This document shows, piece by piece, positions 15,422 to 23,749 of a stretch of DNA of 64,000 nt; position 1 is the stretch's first letter; the number at the start of each line of letters is the position of its first letter. Both the position numbers and the translations under genes were made by a program. The notes under the pieces are model-generated. The model worked only from the letters and a program-made list of their open reading frames with translations. It was not told the DNA's origin and searched no databases. This DNA is from an uncultured Pseudomonadota bacterium (GTDB lineage Bacteria; Pseudomonadota; Alphaproteobacteria; Rs-D84). The DNA lies in assembly GCA_900320405.1 (NCBI GenBank), contig OOHM01000001.1, positions 26,209 through 90,208 of the forward strand, read 5' to 3'.

Positions 15422-15549
15422 ATGACACACGATGAACTGTGGCGGGCAATTGTTAAATTGGCGGCTTCAAAAAATATGTCTTGTTCAGGATTGGCCAAGT
15501 TTGCAGGTCTGTGAAATTTATGCCGGACACAAATCCACAGAAAAGGTAA
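15422..15549 (+). pseudogene. HTH gene copy broken by an internal deletion
   Basis: The first 30 codons (MTHDELWRAIVKLAASKNMS ... FAGL) are the same as in the intact gene at 9664-9909(-), then a TGA follows at 15512-15514. The DNA then jumps directly to the 3' end of the same gene (encoding VKFMPDTNPQKR and a stop) in another frame. Roughly 115 nt in between, including the recognition-helix region TTFNKSKR, have been lost. The sequence GGGGAATAAGT ahead of the ATG also resembles the intact copy. Confidence 0.85.
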
Positions 15550-15560
15550 CGGCGGTCGTA

Positions 15561-16166
15561 TTACGCCCGCCATTCCATACGCCGTGCAAATCTGCGTATA
15601 GTTCCGCGCTGAACATGGAAATTTTGCGCGATATATGATATCGACAATCCCCTGTCCAACATTCTACGAAGAATCAATTTGTTTCGTGTCAATTTCAATT
15701 TCTTGGTCTGCGAGGAAAACGGTCGCCCCAGTTTTCGTCCACTGGCGCGCAGGTTGTCCAAAGACGCTTTGGTTCGTTGACTAATCAGGTTGCGTTCAAT
15801 TTCCGCCGACAACCCAAATGCGAACGCCATAACCTTGCTTTGAATATCATTACCCAATCTATAGTTTTCTTTGATTGTCCAAACCTGGCAATCATTGTTC
15901 AGGCATCCTTCTAATATTCGCATTACCTCAAGCATTGATCGCCCCAGTCGCGATATTTCACACGAAATTAAAATATCGTGCGGGTTCAATTCAGTTAGCA
16001 ATTGCCCCAGCTTTCGCATATGCAAGGGTTTTCGTGAAGAAATAGTTTCTTCAACCCAACGGTCTATCTGAATTTTGTTTCGTTTTGCAAATTGTTTTAT
16101 TTCATAGTGTTGATGTTCACAAGTCTGCTTGTTAGAACTGACACGAATGTATCCAATTACAGCCAT
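15561..16166 (-). CDS. Serine recombinase, resolvase/invertase family
   Basis: A 201-residue recombinase. The N-terminal catalytic domain opens AVIGYIRVSSNKQT, with the nucleophilic Ser in RVSS, and contains ISRLGRSM. The long helix region includes GLSAEIERNLISQRT, and GRKLGRPF precedes a C-terminal Hin-type HTH (GLSISYIAQNFHVQRGTIRR). Such enzymes cut and rejoin two short sites to invert or delete DNA. ATG 16166 is chosen over the in-frame ATG at 16256 because it starts exactly at the conserved domain and follows a GGGG Shine-Dalgarno. It is divergent from the 16343 gene, with inverted repeats of element A in between. Confidence 0.92.
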   Translation of the reverse strand: MAVIGYIRVSSNKQTCEHQHYEIKQFAKRNKIQIDRWVEETISSRKPLHMRKLGQLLTELNPHDILISCEISRLGRSMLEVMRILEGCLNNDCQVWTIKENYRLGNDIQSKVMAFAFGLSAEIERNLISQRTKASLDNLRASGRKLGRPFSSQTKKLKLTRNKLILRRMLDRGLSISYIAQNFHVQRGTIRRFARRMEWRA

Positions 16167-16202
16167 TTTATATCCCCTTTTTTGTTTATAACTGGTCAAA
16201 AT

Positions 16203-16307
16203 AAAGGTACCTTTTTGTCCAGTACTTTTTGCAGAAAAATTATCTAGTAATTTCAATGGTCAAATTTTTTACGGAAGCCCTGGATAAAAAGTTACCTTTA
16301 ATGTCAT
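16203..16307 (+). repeat. Element A copy 1: inverted repeats between recombinase and exported-protein gene
   Basis: The left arm is AAAGGTACCTTTTTGTCCAG plus TACTTTTT (16203-16230); the right arm, CTGGATAAAAAGTTACCTTT (16280-16299), is its imperfect inverse. They enclose about 49 nt. The same arms and part of the centre (AGTAATTTCAAT) recur in the same gene-relative orientation at 53853-53954. The 12-bp palindrome AAAGGTACCTTT lies at the left edge. It may be a recombinase crossover site pair, a regulator site or a small mobile repeat. Confidence 0.65.
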
Positions 16308-16342
16308 CATATAAGGTGTACAAAAAAGGGAGAAAATCAAGT

Positions 16343-16573
16343 ATGAAACGCATATTTTTATTTGTCACCGCTGCATCAATTATCGGTATTCCGGCATTTG
16401 CAAATACAGTTGTCACCAGCCAAACATATGTTGATAGCGCGGACGCATTAAAACAGGATAAAATCACCGCCGGTATTGTTTATGCCAAACAATCCAAAAA
16501 GGTCTGTGTGCGGTGGTTGGATAATGCCGAACAAACCGATGCAAATTGTTTGTTATGGAATTTACCGGACTAG
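16343..16573 (+). CDS. Small exported protein of the YVDxADALKQ family (copy 2, minimal form)
   Basis: A 76-residue protein: signal peptide (MKRIFLFVTAASIIGIPAFA), then TVVTSQTYVDSADALKQDKI and, after a short linker, CVRWLDNAEQTDANCLLWNL. It is the shortest member and consists of little more than the N-terminal and C-terminal motifs shared with the 6566(-) and 53722(-) proteins. GGGAG lies upstream of ATG 16343. Its stop overlaps the stop of the convergent HTH gene. Function unknown. Confidence 0.85.
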   Translation: MKRIFLFVTAASIIGIPAFANTVVTSQTYVDSADALKQDKITAGIVYAKQSKKVCVRWLDNAEQTDANCLLWNLPD

Positions 16574-16824
16574 CGTTTAATAGTCTTTTGTGGATTACTG
16601 TTTGGAACGAACTTTGCGAATTCACCCAATGTCATATGTAATGCGTTCATCACGCACGCAATCGTATATGTTGACGGCCAATGTGGTGAACCATCGCGAT
16701 TCGTGCGCTTGCTTTTGTTAAATGTTGTAGAATCCAACCCGGACAACCGTGCCAGGCCCGAACAAGACATATTCTTCCATCGTGCAATATTTGCAATTCC
16801 CACCCATAAATCATTATGTGTCAT
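16570..16824 (-). CDS. Small HTH DNA-binding protein (third family member)
   Basis: An 84-residue protein, MTHNDLWVGIANIARWKNMS onward, with core CSGLARLSGLDSTTFNKSKR and HWPSTYTIACVM. It is clearly a diverged paralogue of the 9664-9909(-) protein. ATG 16824 is preferred over the longer start at 16863 because the paralogue begins at the same MTHxDLW and GGGGGG precedes it. With the recombinase and exported protein it forms a compact module; control of that module is inferred from position only. Confidence 0.82.
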   Translation of the reverse strand: MTHNDLWVGIANIARWKNMSCSGLARLSGLDSTTFNKSKRTNRDGSPHWPSTYTIACVMNALHMTLGEFAKFVPNSNPQKTIKR

Positions 16825-16970
16825 AATCCCCCCATTTGTTATTATGAATATATTCTGCCACATTTTGGGGATTCGGTCAAATAATTCTAGTGTTATAAGA
16901 AATATGTCTTAAAAAATATGGCGCTATATGGTTTTTGCGTTTTTGAAACGAATCGTTTTTTGGACAATCG

Positions 16971-17651
16971 TTAACCACCAATCATTTTTGCCATAAATTC
17001 GGTGTGGATTTTATCTTCGGCATCAGACACCGGAAATTGGCGATATGGAAAATCGCCACCGATTTTTGGATGCTTCAAAAATGCGGCGTGTTGTTCGGCA
17101 ACAATATCTGCGATTTCTGGTGCCGGTGCCGTGTTTTCTAATTCCAGGTACACTTTGGCCAAAATCTCGCTGTCTATCAATGCGCCGTGTGCGTCGGCAC
17201 GTGCGGTTAACGATATGCCAAACCATTTCGCCAACGCGTCCAGTGTATAACTTTTGGGGCCAAACACACGATTGCGCGCAATGACCAGAGTATCCTGCAT
17301 TTGGTTGCGTGGAATTTGTGGCAATCCCAACATTTCTAATTCGTGATTTACAAATGGAAAATCAAAGTCCAACCCGTTATGTGCAACAATCGGCGAATCG
17401 CCAATAAATTCCAAGAATTTTGGTGCAACGACCGACATTTTCGGTTTGTCATCCAAGAATGCATTTGAAATTTTATGAACCATATATGTTTCGGGCGGAA
17501 TAATTTTGCCTTCGGGATTTATGTATTCGTGGAAAGTCTTATCGGTAATTTTACCATCCACCACCTCGACTGCGCCGATTTCGATGCACCGGTCACCCCG
17601 CAGGTATTCGAAACCTGTCGTTTCAATATCAAAACAAATTACCCGTGTCAT
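16971..17651 (-). CDS. dnaQ: DNA polymerase III epsilon subunit (3'-5' proofreading exonuclease)
   Basis: DnaQ edits mismatches made by the replicative polymerase. The 226-residue protein has all DEDDh exonuclease motifs: FDIETTG near residue 8, HNGLDFDFPFVNHEL near 100, and HGALIDSEILAKVY near 165. It starts MTRVICFDIETTG at 17651 with AAAGGG upstream; a start 7 codons earlier has no such support. It is divergent from pcrA/uvrD with only 45 nt between the starts. Confidence 0.95.
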   Translation of the reverse strand: MTRVICFDIETTGFEYLRGDRCIEIGAVEVVDGKITDKTFHEYINPEGKIIPPETYMVHKISNAFLDDKPKMSVVAPKFLEFIGDSPIVAHNGLDFDFPFVNHELEMLGLPQIPRNQMQDTLVIARNRVFGPKSYTLDALAKWFGISLTARADAHGALIDSEILAKVYLELENTAPAPEIADIVAEQHAAFLKHPKIGGDFPYRQFPVSDAEDKIHTEFMAKMIGG

Positions 17652-17682
17652 TTTTGCCCTTTCCCAAACCAAATTTTGTGAT

Positions 17683-17690
17683 ATTATAAT
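17683..17690. promoter_or_regulatory. Palindromic -10 element shared by dnaQ and pcrA/uvrD
   Basis: ATTATAAT reads as TATAAT on both strands. On the plus strand TATAAT (17685-17690) ends 6 nt before the helicase ATG, predicting a leaderless mRNA. On the minus strand the dnaQ mRNA would keep a normal leader with GGGAAAGGG. Confidence 0.55.
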
Positions 17691-17696
17691 GAAATA

Positions 17697-19772
17697 ATGA
17701 ATTTAATGCTAGAAAATCTTAACCCCGAACAAAAAAAAGCGGTTGAAACAACCGAAGGGCCACTTTTGGTGCTGTCGGGCGCAGGAACCGGGAAAACATG
17801 CGTGTTGGTGACGCGTGTCGCATATATTTTGGCAAACCGATTGGCCGCGCCGTGGCAAATTTTGGCACTGACATTTACAAACAAGGCCGCAAATGAAATG
17901 AAAAATCGTATTGCGGATATGTTGTCGGGTGAATTTTATGCGCGCGATATGTGGTGTGGAACATTTCATTCGATTTGTTTGCGTATTCTGCGCGCAAATG
18001 TTATGCACACAGAATTAAAACCGGACTTTATAATTTTTGGTGAAGACGACCAACGCGCGGTTTTGAAAAATGTCTTTGCGGCGATGGGCGCGAATCCCAA
18101 AGAATTTGATGCCGCCGATTGGGTGGAAAAAATTTCAAATATCAAAGACCGTGGACGCGTGGAAAATTTGGATGTTGGTGCACGAACGAAACAAATTCTG
18201 GATGATTATAATGCGGAATTGCGGCGTGTGGGTGCGATTGATTTTGGTGATATTATTTTGTTGGTTTTGGAATTGTTCGAAAAAAATCCGGATGTACGCA
18301 AAAAATATGCCCAGCAATTCAAATACATTATGGTTGATGAATTCCAAGACACGAATGCCGCGCAAATGCAATTTTTGAAATTGTTAACGCGGGACGCAGA
18401 ATCACCGAATATATGTTGTGTTGGCGATGATGACCAATCTATTTATTCTTGGCGTGGGGCCGAGATAAAAAATATATTGGAATTCGAAAAAACTTTTCCG
18501 GGTGCGAAAATCATACGACTTGAAACAAATTACCGCAGCACCGGAAATATTCTTGGTGCGGCAAATTCATTGATACGACATAATGATGGGCGTTTGGGCA
18601 AAGATTTAAGACCGGTTGATGAAAAAAATATGGGTGAACCGGTGTATGTTTTAACGGTGCCATCAAATTCTGACGAAGTTAAATTGATTGCCGACACAAT
18701 TTCACGGTATGCGAATGGGCGATATTCTGACTTTGCGGTTTTAATTCGCACAGGTGCGCTTTCGCGCGGATTCGAAGAAATATTTGCAGAATTGCATATA
18801 CCATATCGTTTAATCGGTACGACAAAATTTTATGACCGTATGGAAATACGTGATGTTATTGCATATATACGCCTGTTGGTGCACCCGGCGGATGATGTGT
18901 CTTTTGCGCGCGTGTTGACGCGGCCGCGTCGTGGGTTTGGTCCGTCGGCAATTGCAAAAATGCGCGCGGCGGGTGATAATTTAATGACCGGATTACGCAA
19001 TGCCGGTTTCGGTGGCAAACAAGGTTTGGTTGCCAAAGAATTTTTATCAATTTTTGATTTTGATTGGGCGTCTATGTCACCCAAGGACGCAGTGACAAAA
19101 TTATTGAACGATTCGGGGTATATGAAATATTGGTCAGAATCGAAAGATTTGGATGCGACGGAACGTGTATCAAATATTCGCGAATTGATAACGAATGTTA
19201 TTACAAATTATGACACTTTACCGGAATTTTTGGAACACGCCGCATTGATGACAACCGATGAAAACGATTACGAAATTGCCAAGGATGGCAGTGCGGTCAA
19301 TGTGATGACAATCCACGCCGCCAAAGGTTTGGAATTTGATACGGTGTTTTTGCCTGCGTGGGAAGATGGCATTTTCCCGAATGACAAATCAATCAAAGAA
19401 GGCGGTATGGAAGAAGAACGCCGTTTGGCGTATGTCGCAATTACGCGTGCACGCCGTCGTGTAATAATTACTAATACTATGTCGCGTTTTATGTTTGGTT
19501 CGCGGCAATTTTATCCGCCGGCACGTTTTATTGCGGAAATGGATTCGCAATTTTTAGATTTTGGTGGGCATACGCCACGATATACCCCTGCGCCACGCGC
19601 ATATGTGTCGCGTGCAAAACCGGTTCGTACAACAATAGTTGGGAAATTGGTCAATCACGTCGATATGGGACGCGGCGTTGTTATTGAAGAAAATGAAAAT
19701 ATTTTAACCGTCGCATTTAATAAAACCGGTATTAAAAAGGTCGCGCGTGATTTTATAGAAATTATCGGTTGA
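17697..19772 (+). CDS. UvrD/PcrA-type DNA helicase
   Basis: A superfamily 1A 3'-5' helicase used in repair and replication-conflict resolution, 691 residues. Walker A is GAGTGKT (about 29-35); motif II is VDEFQDTN; motif III is GDDDQSIYSWRGA; motif IV lies around LETNYRST; motif V includes IHAAKGLEFD; motif VI is YVAITRARRR. The C-terminal GRGVVIEENENILTVAF resembles the Tudor-like RNA polymerase-binding fold of PcrA/UvrD. The size is close to PcrA. It converges on the last VirB6-like gene with a 4-nt gap and no visible terminator. Confidence 0.95.
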   Translation: MNLMLENLNPEQKKAVETTEGPLLVLSGAGTGKTCVLVTRVAYILANRLAAPWQILALTFTNKAANEMKNRIADMLSGEFYARDMWCGTFHSICLRILRANVMHTELKPDFIIFGEDDQRAVLKNVFAAMGANPKEFDAADWVEKISNIKDRGRVENLDVGARTKQILDDYNAELRRVGAIDFGDIILLVLELFEKNPDVRKKYAQQFKYIMVDEFQDTNAAQMQFLKLLTRDAESPNICCVGDDDQSIYSWRGAEIKNILEFEKTFPGAKIIRLETNYRSTGNILGAANSLIRHNDGRLGKDLRPVDEKNMGEPVYVLTVPSNSDEVKLIADTISRYANGRYSDFAVLIRTGALSRGFEEIFAELHIPYRLIGTTKFYDRMEIRDVIAYIRLLVHPADDVSFARVLTRPRRGFGPSAIAKMRAAGDNLMTGLRNAGFGGKQGLVAKEFLSIFDFDWASMSPKDAVTKLLNDSGYMKYWSESKDLDATERVSNIRELITNVITNYDTLPEFLEHAALMTTDENDYEIAKDGSAVNVMTIHAAKGLEFDTVFLPAWEDGIFPNDKSIKEGGMEEERRLAYVAITRARRRVIITNTMSRFMFGSRQFYPPARFIAEMDSQFLDFGGHTPRYTPAPRAYVSRAKPVRTTIVGKLVNHVDMGRGVVIEENENILTVAFNKTGIKKVARDFIEIIG

Positions 19773-19776
19773 TAAT

Positions 19777-21084
19777 TTATTTCTTGCTTTCTTTTAACGC
19801 CTTGATAAATGCTTCCGCTTTTTTCTTGGTGTCATTATATACGGTTTTCAAATCTTTTTGTAAATCGGACCCAATTGCATAATCTATGGCGCCACCAATG
19901 GTTTTTGCGAATTCTTCGGCGTGTGCGGCGATGTATGCAACCAAAGCCCCCGTCAATAATAATGTCACAACATCGACATTTAACACGGTTATTAAATGTG
20001 TTTGTGAATTTAATTGAACGGCCGATGCCAACAACGCGCCGGCGATGGCGATTATAATAGATAAAGATATAAAATAAATTGCCGCATCAACAAACTTTTT
20101 AATTTGTGATGACAGGTTTGATGATTTGAATAACCCCAAAAAACCGTTGTATATGTCGCCAGCGATACCTTTATAAGATGTTTTGTTTACGGTTTCTGCG
20201 ATGGCGGTAAACGGCAACATAATTACTACTAAAAATAAATCTGCAATAACACCAAACGCAACAAACAAAAATTTATACGCCGTGTATACGAACAAACACA
20301 CCAATATTAAACCAATCAGTAATGTGAAAGTGCTGGCCCCAAGACCGGATAAAACCAGCCCCCAACCGAACTTTATTGCGCCATAGTAAAATCCCGACAA
20401 TCGTGCCGGCACGCACATTATGTTTGCGGCAAATTCCGGGGTAAATATTTGGTTGGTTCCAAGATGCGTTGTTGCGTACGCGTGAATCGCCGCGCAGTTA
20501 TCTGCCAACGCATATCCACCGACATCGGTTGTCGCATTCAAAATCAAATTTGATACATATGAAGAAAACCCAAATATCGGTCCCATAATCGCACCGAAAA
20601 ACCATTGGATTCCGCCACCCAGCAAAATCAACCAAATGGCAAGTATCGCGCCTTTCTTGGTAATTTCTTGAAATGCGTCCATTGGTTTTGTCTTGCCACC
20701 ATCTGTAATCATTTGATATGCGTACAACATAATCCAAAACATAAACGCGATGACCAAAAATATATTTACAAAACGCACCAAAGAATTATCAAGAATTTTT
20801 GCCACATATGACAATGCGCGCACAAATACGATTCCCAAACGCGCCTCGATTGGAACACCGGTTTCTATATATTCGTGACCATAACTGGATTCAAATTCAT
20901 TCAAATCATTTTGAACATTTTCCAACAATTCTGCGCGGTTATGTTCGGTTGCCCAGGTGCCATATTCGCCGATGTCACCGGTCGTCAAATTACTTGTGGT
21001 GTCCGCGATGCTTGATGTCGCAAACATCGTCATCACGGATGTGATGCATATAATCGATAAAAATCTTTTTATAATTTTCTTCAT
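19777..21084 (-). CDS. VirB6/TrbL-like T4SS inner-membrane protein (fourth in the minus-strand array)
   Basis: A 435-residue protein with a signal-like N-terminus (MKKIIKRFLSIICITSVMTM) and about seven hydrophobic spans, including FVNIFLVIAFMFWIMLYAY and LLIGLILVCLFVYTAYKFLF. The VirB6/TrbL signature is a polytopic core with a periplasmic loop and a Lys-rich cytoplasmic tail (here DTKKKAEAFIKALKESKK). VirB6 proteins form part of the inner-membrane translocation complex of type IV secretion systems. It overlaps the preceding gene by 4 nt. Two Cys lie in the loop around ADNCAAIHAY and ANIMCVPARL. Confidence 0.82.
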   Translation of the reverse strand: MKKIIKRFLSIICITSVMTMFATSSIADTTSNLTTGDIGEYGTWATEHNRAELLENVQNDLNEFESSYGHEYIETGVPIEARLGIVFVRALSYVAKILDNSLVRFVNIFLVIAFMFWIMLYAYQMITDGGKTKPMDAFQEITKKGAILAIWLILLGGGIQWFFGAIMGPIFGFSSYVSNLILNATTDVGGYALADNCAAIHAYATTHLGTNQIFTPEFAANIMCVPARLSGFYYGAIKFGWGLVLSGLGASTFTLLIGLILVCLFVYTAYKFLFVAFGVIADLFLVVIMLPFTAIAETVNKTSYKGIAGDIYNGFLGLFKSSNLSSQIKKFVDAAIYFISLSIIIAIAGALLASAVQLNSQTHLITVLNVDVVTLLLTGALVAYIAAHAEEFAKTIGGAIDYAIGSDLQKDLKTVYNDTKKKAEAFIKALKESKK

Positions 21085-22520
21085 TTTTTGTTTATCAATT
21101 TATCTGCCAATTCTTGTGGTTTTTGCCATGTCATTTTTGCCATTTTTTTAAGGTCGCCCCCGAAATCGTCCACACCGCCTTTGCCGTCTGATTTATTAAA
21201 TGGTTCAAACGGTGGGACACTGACCATCAATTTATCGATGCGCGGACTTAATACATAGAAATAAATAAACACCAACCCCGCCATCAAAATCAAGAAACCA
21301 AATCCATCACGCATAAAATCGAATGCACCGGGATATCGTGCTTCAACGACGGTCTTGCGTGATTCAAAACATTTTTTGAATGTGTCTTTATCAATTTCAC
21401 CGTTTGACTGGGTTGATTGTGCTTCGCATATTGCAAAAGTATTTTTTACAGAAAGTGTTTCATCGGTTGCGACACTTTCCGTCCCCAACAACGGTGGAAA
21501 CAGACCGGCACCACGGAATATTTCGGAACCGGCAAATGATATAATCGCAAAGATAATAACAACTTTTAACGAAATGCCTATAACCTTAATTGCCGAATCG
21601 ACCAACATAGTAATAGAATTCTTTAACGCACTGGACGCAATTTTCCATGTTTTTTCAAATGCAGATGCCGCAACAATCAACGGCAAGAATATCACCAAAA
21701 ACACCAATTTGAATATGACCGATAAAATTTGAAAGAACAAATCAAATCCCATTACAACAAACATTATTACAACCAATAACCCCGCAACCCATGTAAACAC
21801 GCCGCCACCAATTCCCATCCATGCATAATTCATCAATGCGAATCCGCCGGCGGCACCCGCCAACATAACCGTATTTATATTTCCAACAATGCACATAAAT
21901 GAATTTGCAACCGGTGCCATTGCATTTTCAGAATCAAATTTTGTCGGCACGCATTTTGTTGAATCTGAAACATTTGTCGCCGCCATTGATAATTCTGTCC
22001 CAAGATACATAACCGGTGCAATCGTCACATTGGAAAGTGTTTTTATTGACGATACCCCACCCATACCAAATGCGCCAATCAATGCACCAACAATCATAAC
22101 ACGCACACCCTGACGCCAAACGGTATCGAACCACGGTGCAAATTCTAATTTTTTTTCTTTTGTGTCCAATGCGGCGGTATCACTGGTCGCTTTGGCGATA
22201 TATTTAATCGTATGAATAACAATAAATATGCCGAACCCAAACACCATTATTATCCAAAGGTTTTCTAAAATCGCATTCCAGAATTTTTCTGCCGCCACAC
22301 CCAACACAACAAATAAATCATTTACATATCCGCACAGAAAACATCCATTTGCAGATGCGATGTTTCCATCCGTTGCACCAATAGATTTTAGAAAACTGTC
22401 CATACTGGTATATGTTATTGATGCATTGCCAATAGAAGAACTTACATACCAAATACCGACGCCCAACGCAATTGCGCCAATAAGAAACCGAACAAGATAA
22501 CCCAATAATAATTTTTTCAT
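21081..22520 (-). CDS. VirB6/TrbL-like T4SS inner-membrane protein (third in array)
   Basis: A 479-residue polytopic protein. An N-terminal span (LVRFLIGAIALGVGIWYV) is followed by a short loop with CFLCGYVNDLFVVLG, a CxxC motif also seen in two sister proteins. Further spans include LWIIMVFGFGIFIVIHTI, FTWVAGLLVVIMFVVMGFDL and VFLVIFLPLIVAAS. The last part holds another membrane helix (GFLILMAGLVFIYFYVL) and an acidic/Lys-rich tail. It overlaps its upstream neighbour by one base and its downstream neighbour by four, so translation is probably coupled. Confidence 0.82.
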   Translation of the reverse strand: MKKLLLGYLVRFLIGAIALGVGIWYVSSSIGNASITYTSMDSFLKSIGATDGNIASANGCFLCGYVNDLFVVLGVAAEKFWNAILENLWIIMVFGFGIFIVIHTIKYIAKATSDTAALDTKEKKLEFAPWFDTVWRQGVRVMIVGALIGAFGMGGVSSIKTLSNVTIAPVMYLGTELSMAATNVSDSTKCVPTKFDSENAMAPVANSFMCIVGNINTVMLAGAAGGFALMNYAWMGIGGGVFTWVAGLLVVIMFVVMGFDLFFQILSVIFKLVFLVIFLPLIVAASAFEKTWKIASSALKNSITMLVDSAIKVIGISLKVVIIFAIISFAGSEIFRGAGLFPPLLGTESVATDETLSVKNTFAICEAQSTQSNGEIDKDTFKKCFESRKTVVEARYPGAFDFMRDGFGFLILMAGLVFIYFYVLSPRIDKLMVSVPPFEPFNKSDGKGGVDDFGGDLKKMAKMTWQKPQELADKLINKK

Positions 22521-23749
22521 TATTTTTTATCGTCGCCTTTCGTCGTTTTGTCACCCGATTCTTTTTTATCGCCGTTGTTTATTATTTTTTGACCAACGCT
22601 TTTAACACTGTTTGTAATCAATGCGACCAATTTTTCCGCATCATTCGCCATTTGTTCGCTCATCTTGTTTTCTTCTGAAACCCCGAATGTAGAAAGTATC
22701 ATTTTTGATACATTTGGAACCTGTTTATAAATATAATTCAAAACATACACCAAAACCACGATACCAATCAATGTAATTGATGCCAAATTGTCATCTGATA
22801 AATCAGACGCAAAAACTTCACCCGACATAATCGCATTCATCAATTCATTAACCGATATTCCAGAATCAGTAAAGAACCGCGCAATAATCACCATAACAAC
22901 AACATATGTTATAACCGCCGCGCCCAATGCGACAATGGAATTTATAACCTTTTTTAATTGATTGGTACCCAAACCTTTGCCCAATGACGACATCCATTCC
23001 GGCATATCGCCGCCCCGGAAAGACATCATCATCAACGCGATTGGAAACAGAAACGCGAACATTGCCATATTGATAATTACATCAACAAAATAAAAACAGA
23101 ATCGTAAAAATAATTTTAGAAATCCCCAGAACAAATAGATACCAATAAAGAAATAAAGTATGTGTCGGAAAATTGCACCGATTGTTGGCATCTCGGTCCA
23201 AGTGAAAGATTTATCAATAACCGCGATTCCCAATTTCATATATGATTGAAACAGAACGATTGTCGTTTTCATAATATCTACAATTGTGTTACGCAGTTCC
23301 GGTCGATAAAACCCGTCGTCTGATATTTTCTGTAACGGCGCACTTTTTACATGCTTATCTACAAATTCTGGGGTTGTCTTTAATATAGATTGTGTATAAA
23401 TCAATGTTATATCCGCAACCGGTTCAAATGTTATGCGCGTCACAAAACGCGGAACACCAACCCCCAACCCCAACAGTGTTAACGCAAACAAAGAATTTAT
23501 AACAACGCGAACAACACTTTTTGTGTACATTGGGTCGGATGTATCCGGCTTTTTCGGGTTCAATGTCTTCCACACCGCCCATATAACATAGAACACAAAC
23601 AACACCGCAAAAATCGCAAAGCATATATTGGCGACTTTGGTATAAACAACCGCCCCCGCATTTGATACAACGCGGAACAAATTATCAAACACATCGCAAC
23701 CCCAACATTGCGCGACTTTTTCGACAAAATTGTTTGCTATGTTGTTCAT
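22520..23749 (-). CDS. VirB6/TrbL-like T4SS inner-membrane protein (second in array)
   Basis: A 409-residue polytopic protein without a cleavable signal. The N-terminus has CWGCDVFDNLF (CxxC), followed by spans such as ICFAIFAVLFVFYVIWAVW, a periplasmic loop, then FIGIYLFWGFLKLFLRFCFY and VDVIINMAMFAFLFPIALMM. The cytoplasmic tail is Lys/Asp-rich (KKESGDKTTKGDDKK). The TrbL/VirB6 assignment rests on topology, tandem context and the shared motif. Starts and stops overlap its neighbours (4 nt upstream, 1 nt downstream). Confidence 0.82.
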   Translation of the reverse strand: MNNIANNFVEKVAQCWGCDVFDNLFRVVSNAGAVVYTKVANICFAIFAVLFVFYVIWAVWKTLNPKKPDTSDPMYTKSVVRVVINSLFALTLLGLGVGVPRFVTRITFEPVADITLIYTQSILKTTPEFVDKHVKSAPLQKISDDGFYRPELRNTIVDIMKTTIVLFQSYMKLGIAVIDKSFTWTEMPTIGAIFRHILYFFIGIYLFWGFLKLFLRFCFYFVDVIINMAMFAFLFPIALMMMSFRGGDMPEWMSSLGKGLGTNQLKKVINSIVALGAAVITYVVVMVIIARFFTDSGISVNELMNAIMSGEVFASDLSDDNLASITLIGIVVLVYVLNYIYKQVPNVSKMILSTFGVSEENKMSEQMANDAEKLVALITNSVKSVGQKIINNGDKKESGDKTTKGDDKK

